From the NCBI RefSeq assembly GCF_004349105.1, contig NZ_SMLB01000007.1, forward strand, positions 148,976 to 212,975: a stretch of 64,000 bases of DNA. Reading direction: 5' to 3'. This document shows, one piece after another, positions 59,036-64,000 of the stretch. Source of the DNA: Jiangella aurantiaca. GTDB taxonomy: Bacteria; Actinomycetota; Actinomycetes; Jiangellales; Jiangellaceae. Position 1 is the first letter of the stretch. The number at the start of each line of letters is the position of its first letter. The position numbers and the translations under genes are program-made. The notes beneath the pieces are model-generated. The model saw nothing but the letters and a program-made list of their open reading frames with translations, did not search any database and was not told where the DNA came from.

Positions 59036-60172
59036 GTGCACGGATTCGAGACGCGAGCCATCCACGCGGGCCAGGACCCCGACCCCACGACCGGGGCGGT
59101 CATCACGCCCATCTACGCCACCAGCACCTACGCCCAGGACGGCGTCGGAGGCCTGCGCGAGGGGTACGAGTACAGCCGCACCGCCAACCCGACGCGCACC
59201 GCGCTGGAAGAGTGCATCGCCGCGCTCGAGGGCGGCGTCCGGGGTCTCGCGTTCGCCAGCGGCATGGCCGCCGAGGACACCCTGCTGCGCACCGTCTTGA
59301 ATCCCGGTGACCACGTGGTCATCCCCAACGACGCCTATGGCGGCACGTTCCGGCTGGTCAGCAAGGTCGCCGAGCGATGGGGCGTCAGCTGGACGGCGGC
59401 GCCGGTCACCGACGTCGCGGCGGTGCGGGCGGCGGTGCGTCCCGAGACGAAGCTGATCTGGGTCGAGACGCCGACCAACCCGCTACTCAGTGTCGCCGAC
59501 ATCACGGGTCTCGCGGCCGTCGCGCGCGACGCCGGCGTGCTGCTCGTCGTCGACAACACGTTCGCCACGCCGTACCTGCAGCAGCCGCTGGCGCTCGGCG
59601 CCGACGTCGTCGTCCACTCGACCACCAAGTACTGCGGCGGCCACTCCGACGTGGTCGGCGGCGTGCTGGTCGTCTCCGACGCCGCCCTTGGCGACGAGCT
59701 GGCCTACCACCAGAACGCCATCGGCGCCGTCGCCGGCCCGTTCGACGCCTGGCTGGTGCTGCGCGGGTTGAAGACACTCGCCGTCCGCATGGACCGGCAC
59801 TGCGACAACGCCGAGCGGGTCGTCGAGCTGCTCGAGCGGCACCCGCGCGTGTCGCAGGTGCTGTACCCCGGGCTGCCCGGGCACCCCGGCCACGACGTCG
59901 CCGTCAAGCAGATGAGCCGGTTCGGCGGCATGGTCTCGTTCCGGATGGCCGAGGGCGAGCAGGCCGCCGTCGACGTCTGCAACCGGGCGAAGCTGTTCAC
60001 GCTGGGCGAGTCGCTGGGCGGCATCGAGTCGCTGATCGAGCACCCGGGCCGCATGACGCACGCCAGCGCGGCCGGGAGCGCGCTCGAGGTCCCCGGCGAC
60101 CTGGTCCGGCTGTCGGTCGGCATCGAGACCGTCGAGGACATCCTCGCCGATCTCGGCCAGGCATTGGGCTGA
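59036..60172 (+). CDS. Cystathionine gamma-synthase (MetB-like)
   Basis: The 378-residue Cys/Met-metabolism PLP enzyme begins HGFETRAIHAGQDPDPTTGAV. It carries YEYSRTANPTR, SGMAAEDTLLR, VVDNTFATPYLQQPL and the PLP Lys198 in VHSTTKYCGGHSDVVGG. IESLIEHPGRMTHAS near the C terminus favours gamma-synthase or gamma-lyase over beta-lyase. It joins O-acyl-homoserine with Cys, or splits cystathionine. It starts at GTG 59036, 11 nt after the YczE-like gene, so it may be co-transcribed. Confidence 0.9.
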   Translation: MHGFETRAIHAGQDPDPTTGAVITPIYATSTYAQDGVGGLREGYEYSRTANPTRTALEECIAALEGGVRGLAFASGMAAEDTLLRTVLNPGDHVVIPNDAYGGTFRLVSKVAERWGVSWTAAPVTDVAAVRAAVRPETKLIWVETPTNPLLSVADITGLAAVARDAGVLLVVDNTFATPYLQQPLALGADVVVHSTTKYCGGHSDVVGGVLVVSDAALGDELAYHQNAIGAVAGPFDAWLVLRGLKTLAVRMDRHCDNAERVVELLERHPRVSQVLYPGLPGHPGHDVAVKQMSRFGGMVSFRMAEGEQAAVDVCNRAKLFTLGESLGGIESLIEHPGRMTHASAAGSALEVPGDLVRLSVGIETVEDILADLGQALG

Positions 60173-60292
60173 CCCTTTCCCCGTGCGGCGTGGACCGCTG
60201 GTTCCTCTCCCTTGTGGGACTCGCCGCCGTCTGGGACCATGCGGTCGGCTTGGGGCTAGATTGAGCCGACGCCGCACCGATCGGGGGAATGC

Positions 60293-61306
60293 ATGAGCTT
60301 CTACGACCACCCGGACCAGCAGCGGGGGAGCGCCCAGTGGACGCCCCCGCCGCCGGCCGGTGAGCCGTCCAGCCTGGGCGGCTTGCGCACCGCGCTGACG
60401 GTGCTGTTCGTGGTCATCTCGCTGGCCAGCGTGCTGTCCATCGCTGCGTACGCCGGCCGCATCGGCTACGTCGACGACGTCGTCGAGTCCGGCAGCATCG
60501 ACCCGGGCCGGGCCGAGGACGCCGACGCGTTCGTGGGCGTTGCGGTGCTGCTGTGGGTCCTGCTGTTCCTCGCGATCGCGGCGGTGTTCATCGTGTGGCA
60601 GTACCGCCACGCGAAGAACGCCCGTCTCCTCGGCGCGCAGGGCGGCGTGAGCGGTCCCGGATGGGCGATCGGCGGCTGGTTCATCCCGCTGGCGAACCTC
60701 GTCATCCCGGCGATCAACCTCTACGGCAACGGCCGAGTCTCCGGCACCGAGGGACGGTACGGCGCGGCGACCGAGCGGCGCGGGCCGGCCGTCGTCGTGG
60801 CGTGGGCGGTGTGCTGGGGCCTCGCGGCCAGCCTGGAGCGCGGCGCCCAGGCCAGCATCCCCGACTCCGTGAGCGCGGACTACCTGGACCGGCTGCAGAG
60901 CGCCGACGGCCTCGCGCTGGCGGCGAACATCGGCTACATCGCCGCGGCGGTGCTGGCGATCGTCATGGTCCGCACACTCACGACGCGCCAGGAGGCAGCG
61001 CTTGCGGCTCGCACGGCGCTCGGCGGCGGGCAGCCGTACGCCGCCTGGCCCGCCGCCCCGCCCGGGGCGCCGTACGGGTACGGCCAGCCGCCGTCCCCGG
61101 GGTCGCCGTACGGGCAGCCGCCGGCCGGCCAGAACCCGCCGCCGCAGGCGACGCCGTACGGCTGGTCGCCGCAGCAGCCCGGCCAGACCCCAGCGGGCCA
61201 GAACCCGCCGCCGTCGCCGTTCGCCCAAGGCGCCGGCGACCCGGCGCCGTCGGAACCCGACGGCCCGCCGAGGCCGCCCGCCCCGCCGCCGGTGCCGCCG
61301 TCCTGA
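60293..61306 (+). CDS. DUF4328 membrane protein with Pro/Gln-rich tail
   Basis: A 337-residue protein with four hydrophobic segments in residues 25-235 (LTVLFVVISLASVLSIAAY, AVLLWVLLFLAIAAVFIVW, GWAIGGWFIPLANLVIPAIN, IGYIAAAVLAIVMV). The DUF4328 signature WFIPLANLVIPAINLYGNG is present. The last 90 residues are low-complexity (PYGYGQPPSPGSPYGQPP, AGQNPPPQ). Function unknown. Confidence 0.88.
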   Translation: MSFYDHPDQQRGSAQWTPPPPAGEPSSLGGLRTALTVLFVVISLASVLSIAAYAGRIGYVDDVVESGSIDPGRAEDADAFVGVAVLLWVLLFLAIAAVFIVWQYRHAKNARLLGAQGGVSGPGWAIGGWFIPLANLVIPAINLYGNGRVSGTEGRYGAATERRGPAVVVAWAVCWGLAASLERGAQASIPDSVSADYLDRLQSADGLALAANIGYIAAAVLAIVMVRTLTTRQEAALAARTALGGGQPYAAWPAAPPGAPYGYGQPPSPGSPYGQPPAGQNPPPQATPYGWSPQQPGQTPAGQNPPPSPFAQGAGDPAPSEPDGPPRPPAPPPVPPS

Positions 61307-61312
61307 CCCTGC

Positions 61313-61376
61313 CCATCCCGTGATCATGTTCGCTGGCGGCGCCTGAGCGACCGCCAGGGAACATGATCACGGGATG
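61313..61376. terminator. Large inverted repeat between convergent genes
   Basis: 61313-61338 and 61351-61376 are inverted repeats matching at 25 of 26 positions (outer arm CATCCCGTGATCATGTTCGC) around a 12-nt loop. It starts 7 nt after the DUF4328 stop and ends 18 nt before the convergent oxidoreductase stop, so it can act as a bidirectional terminator. The length and near-perfection are unusual. Confidence 0.8.
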
Positions 61377-61393
61377 GAGGCGCCGGACCGGCG

Positions 61394-62380
61394 TCAGGAC
61401 GCTGCGGCCTCGCGTAGTGCCGGCAGCACCTCGGCGCCGATGCGGCGGATGGTGTCGGCGGGGTCGGTGCTGGCCACCTGGATGGCGACGTAGTCGGCGC
61501 CGACGTCGTGGACGAGGGGACGGTAGGCCTCGGTGAGCTGGTCGAGGTCGCGGACGATGGTGTACTTGCTGAGGATCTCTTGCCGGTCCATTGCGTCGGC
61601 GCGTTCGCGCAGCACCGCGGGGTCGGCCGTTTCCAGTCGGCCGGGTGCGCGCAGGCCGCGCATGGAGACCAGCGCCTCCCAGGCCTCGTCGTCGTTGCCG
61701 GCCAGCACGACCCAGCGGGTCGCCATCACCGTGGTGTCCGCGCCACGGGCCTGCGCGGCCTCGCGGTAGGGGGTGATGATGTTCGCGACGGTCTCGGCCG
61801 GGTCCTTGACGCTGGTGATGAGGCCCTCGCAGGTCTCACCGGCGAACGTGGCGGACTTCGGGCCGCCGGCGGCCATCCAGACCGGTGCCCGCCCGATGGG
61901 CGGGCTGTGCAGCTTGGCCGTGCGGGTCTGGTAGTACTCGCCGTCGAAGTCCAGCTTCTCCCCGGCGAGCAGGCCATGCATGATGGTCAACGCCTCGCGC
62001 ATGCGGGCGATCCGCTCGGCGTAGCCGGGGAACGTGTACCCCAGCGGCGCCTCGTTGATGGCTTCGCCGGTGCCGACGCCCAGGATGAACCGGCCGTCGG
62101 AGAGCCGGTCGACGGTGGCGGCGGCCTGGGCGATCAGCGCCGGGTGATAGCGGAACAGCGGGGCGGTGACGCTGGTGGCCAGCTCGACCCGCGACGTGGC
62201 CTGTGCGACCGCGCCGAACCACGACCAGACGAAACTGGCCGCCGACACGTCGTCGACCCACGGATGGAAGTGATCGGCGCCCGTGACCACGTCGAACCCC
62301 ACCTCTTCGGCGAGGACGGCGTGCTCCACCAGCACCTCGGGCTGGTAGGACTCATGACTGCACAACCAGGCTAGTTTCAC
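61394..62380 (-). CDS. F420-dependent LLM-class oxidoreductase (TIGR03557-like)
   Basis: A TIM-barrel protein of 328 residues from the GTG at 62380 (KLAWLCSHESYQPEVLVEHA). A TTG at 62392 is the alternative start. It has VVTGADHFHPWVDDVSAASFVWSWFGAV, seen as GADHFHPWVDDVSAASFVW, and FILGVGTGEAINEAPLG, the same group signature as the protein at 38062. The two share the fold and F420-loop motifs but differ in the substrate pocket. Reaction unknown. Confidence 0.87.
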   Translation of the reverse strand: MKLAWLCSHESYQPEVLVEHAVLAEEVGFDVVTGADHFHPWVDDVSAASFVWSWFGAVAQATSRVELATSVTAPLFRYHPALIAQAAATVDRLSDGRFILGVGTGEAINEAPLGYTFPGYAERIARMREALTIMHGLLAGEKLDFDGEYYQTRTAKLHSPPIGRAPVWMAAGGPKSATFAGETCEGLITSVKDPAETVANIITPYREAAQARGADTTVMATRWVVLAGNDDEAWEALVSMRGLRAPGRLETADPAVLRERADAMDRQEILSKYTIVRDLDQLTEAYRPLVHDVGADYVAIQVASTDPADTIRRIGAEVLPALREAAAS

Positions 62381-62471
62381 GTTCTCACTCAATATCTTGT
62401 ATCTAATTGCGGCGAGAGGACCGTACCGGCCCTGAGGCGATCATAGGCAGCCGGGTGACAGGATCGTGGTC

Positions 62472-63701
62472 ATGAGTACTGTCTCCATGGCGGACGTGGA
62501 AGCCGCGCGCGAGCTGCTGCGCGACGTCGTGCGACCCACTCCGCTCGAGGACTCCCGCTGGCTGGCCGGACGGGTCGGCGGCCGGGTTCATTTGAAGTGC
62601 GAGAACCTGCAGCGTGCCGGGTCGTTCAAGATCCGCGGCGCGTACGTGCGCATCGCCCGGCTGTCCGAACAGGAGCGCGCCCGCGGCGTCGTGGCGGCCA
62701 GTGCCGGCAACCACGCCCAGGGCGTGGCGCTCGCAGCCAGCATGCTGCACACCAAGGCGACGGTGTTCATGCCCGAGGGTGCTGCCATCGTCAAAGAGAA
62801 AGCCACCCGCGCGTACGGCGCCGACGTGCGATTCGCCGGCACCAGCATCGACGACGCCCTACTGGAGGCGCGCGCCTTCGCGGCTGAGACCGGCGCGGTG
62901 CTGATCCACCCCTTCGACCACCCCGACATCGTCGCGGGCCAGGCCACCGTCGGCATGGAGATCCTGGAGCAGTGCCCCGACGTCCGCACCATCGTCGTCG
63001 GCACCGGCGGGGGCGGCCTGACGGCGGGCATCTCGCTGGCCGTGCACCATCTGAAGCCCGGCGTGCGGGTCGTGGGCGTGCAGGCCGAGGGGGCCGCGGC
63101 ATACCCGACGTCGCTGGCGGCCGGCCAGCCGGTCGCGCTCGAGCGGATGGCGACGATGGCCGACGGCATCGCGGTCGGCTGCCCCGGCGACGTCCCGTTC
63201 GCGATGATCCAGCAGTACGTCGACTCCGTCGTCACCGTGTCCGAGGAGTCGCTGTCGCGGGCGTTGGTGCTGCTCCTCGAGCGGGCCAAGCTGGTCGTCG
63301 AGCCGGCGGGCGGCGCCGCCGTCGCGGCACTGCTGGACGACCCGGGCGCGTTCGAGCCGCCGGTCGTCGCTGTCCTGTCCGGCGGCAACATCGACCCGCT
63401 GCTGCTGTTGCGCGTGATCCGGCACGGCATGGCGGCCGCAGGACGGTACCTGTCGCTGCGGGTCCGGGTGCCCGACGCGCCCGGCGGACTGGCCCGGCTG
63501 CTGGCCGAGCTTGCCGCCGTCGACGCCAACGTGCTCGACGTCGTGCACGAGCGCACCGGTGCGACGCTGTCGATCGACGAGGTCGAGATCGCGCTGCAGT
63601 TGGAGACCCGCGGGCCGGACCACTGCGAGCGGGTGCTAGCCAAGCTGCGTGAATCGGGCTATGCGGTTTCCATTTCGGGAGGCGGACTTGCCAATCTGTG
63701 A
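62472..63701 (+). CDS. ilvA: Threonine dehydratase with C-terminal ACT domain
   Basis: A 409-residue fold-type II PLP enzyme. Lys53 lies in RAGSFKIRGAY, the substrate loop is SAGNHAQGVALAA, the phosphate loop is VGTGGGGLTAGI and the PLP-pyridine loop is VLSGGNIDPLLL. Residues ~325-405 form an ACT-like domain (LRVRVPDAPGGLARLLAELA). The size fits the shorter TIGR01127-type deaminase found in actinobacteria, not the long two-ACT biosynthetic enzyme. It converts threonine to 2-oxobutanoate and ammonia. ATG 62472 is preferred; GTG 62466 is also possible. Confidence 0.9.
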   Translation: MSTVSMADVEAARELLRDVVRPTPLEDSRWLAGRVGGRVHLKCENLQRAGSFKIRGAYVRIARLSEQERARGVVAASAGNHAQGVALAASMLHTKATVFMPEGAAIVKEKATRAYGADVRFAGTSIDDALLEARAFAAETGAVLIHPFDHPDIVAGQATVGMEILEQCPDVRTIVVGTGGGGLTAGISLAVHHLKPGVRVVGVQAEGAAAYPTSLAAGQPVALERMATMADGIAVGCPGDVPFAMIQQYVDSVVTVSEESLSRALVLLLERAKLVVEPAGGAAVAALLDDPGAFEPPVVAVLSGGNIDPLLLLRVIRHGMAAAGRYLSLRVRVPDAPGGLARLLAELAAVDANVLDVVHERTGATLSIDEVEIALQLETRGPDHCERVLAKLRESGYAVSISGGGLANL

Positions 63702-63727
63702 GGCGCACTTGACGTTTTGATAGCTCG

Positions 63728-63744
63728 GGTCCCACCATGGGACC
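63728..63744. promoter_or_regulatory. Palindrome abutting the last start codon
   Basis: GGTCCCA-CCA-TGGGACC has perfect 7-bp arms and ends at the base before the ATG at 63745. It covers the expected ribosome-binding position, so it could be an autoregulatory operator or an mRNA hairpin that limits translation. Confidence 0.45.
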
Positions 63745-64000
63745 ATGAACACCCTCAGCGTGCGTGAGATCCTCGAGCAGGTGGCCGACGGCCGGCTCGA
63801 CCCCACCCGGGCGGCCGTCCTGCTCGACCAGATCGAGGACGAGAAGGCGGGCGGGCCCACCGGCGCCGTCACCGTCGAGCCCGCCGACGCCGAGACGGCC
63901 GAACCCGTCGACGCGCCGGCCGGGGCCGCTGGGGCGCCGGCGGGAGCGTCCGCCGGTACGGCCTCCGGGGCGGGATCGGCAAGCACCGGGTGGGCCGGGA
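63745..64000 (+). CDS. Protein with N-terminal SHOCT-like helix pair, cut by window edge
   Basis: The ATG at 63745 opens NTLSVREILEQVADGRLDPTRAAVLLDQIE, whose segment REILEQVADGRLDPTRAAVL resembles the SHOCT-like bihelical modules at the start of DUF4097-type adhesin-like proteins. A Gly/Ala/Pro linker follows to the edge. At least 85 residues are present and the C terminus is unseen. Confidence 0.6.
   Translation, partial: MNTLSVREILEQVADGRLDPTRAAVLLDQIEDEKAGGPTGAVTVEPADAETAEPVDAPAGAAGAPAGASAGTASGAGSASTGWAG

Noticed and set aside
63709..63744. TTGACG as a -35 box for the last gene
   Set aside because: No acceptable -10 hexamer is found 16-18 bp downstream.

Overview
The window is very GC-rich throughout, with strong G/C third codon positions, frequent GTG starts and many ATGA/GTGA start-stop overlaps. 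F420-type luciferase-like oxidoreductases, an actinomycete-style gas-vesicle cluster, a SapB/RamCSAB-like class III lanthipeptide cluster, a Streptomyces-type LAL regulator and DUF3152/DUF4328/DUF4287 proteins all point to a filamentous or soil actinobacterium. I cannot name the genus from this window alone.

Layout. 0-3.7 kb: the left edge cuts a sulfatase gene that follows an SBP/ATPase/permease ABC importer, with a divergent GntR/UTRA regulator. The set looks like a sulfate-ester or sulfonate uptake locus controlled through three TGGTYGAACCA-like sites. 3.6-6.3 kb: a HhH-GPD DNA-repair protein, a CYP152-type P450 peroxygenase translationally coupled to a small DUF protein, and a 73-residue protein. 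6.4-11.5 kb: a ten-gene gas-vesicle operon (Y-like, Z-like, A, F, G, O, J, L, S, K). 11.5-16.3 kb: a stress-flavoured group of VOC protein, shortened hemerythrin-like protein, small membrane protein, pyruvate-oxidase-like TPP enzyme, topoisomerase IB and an SRPBCC protein related to the gas-vesicle Z-like protein. 16.4-19.4 kb: LacI regulator and GH42 beta-galactosidase, divergent around a perfect 16-bp palindrome. 19.5-28.6 kb: YCII protein with a broken ECF sigma factor, TetR plus oxidoreductase with three operators, MarR, MocR, FAD oxidase, methyltransferase, a second MarR and a cold-shock gene.

28.7-45.1 kb: an internally deleted hydrolase, a LAL regulator, a large secreted subtilase, DUF3352 protein, F420-type oxidoreductase, Bax-inhibitor-like protein, thiolase, SGNH hydrolase, cystathionine beta-synthase and NfeD-like protein. 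45.3-54.8 kb: the most interesting region, a class III lanthipeptide locus with LanKC, a newly read 46-residue precursor (outside the usual ORF size limit), a prolyl-oligopeptidase-type candidate leader peptidase, two half ABC exporters forming an asymmetric ATPase pair, and an atypical LuxR-type response regulator. 54.8-64 kb: DUF3152 protein, PIN-toxin remnant, MsrA, a divergent MocR/YczE pair, cystathionine gamma-synthase, DUF4328 protein, a second F420-type oxidoreductase, threonine dehydratase, and a gene cut by the right edge.

Two cross-cutting patterns stand out. At least four genes (hemerythrin-like, ECF sigma, alpha/beta hydrolase, PIN toxin) carry internal deletions or truncations. 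A 39-nt palindromic element occurs twice, about 7.4 kb apart, in intergenic DNA. Cystathionine beta-synthase and gamma-synthase both lie in the window, which would give the Met-to-Cys and Cys-to-cystathionine branches. No tRNA, rRNA, CRISPR array, prophage or insertion sequence was seen.
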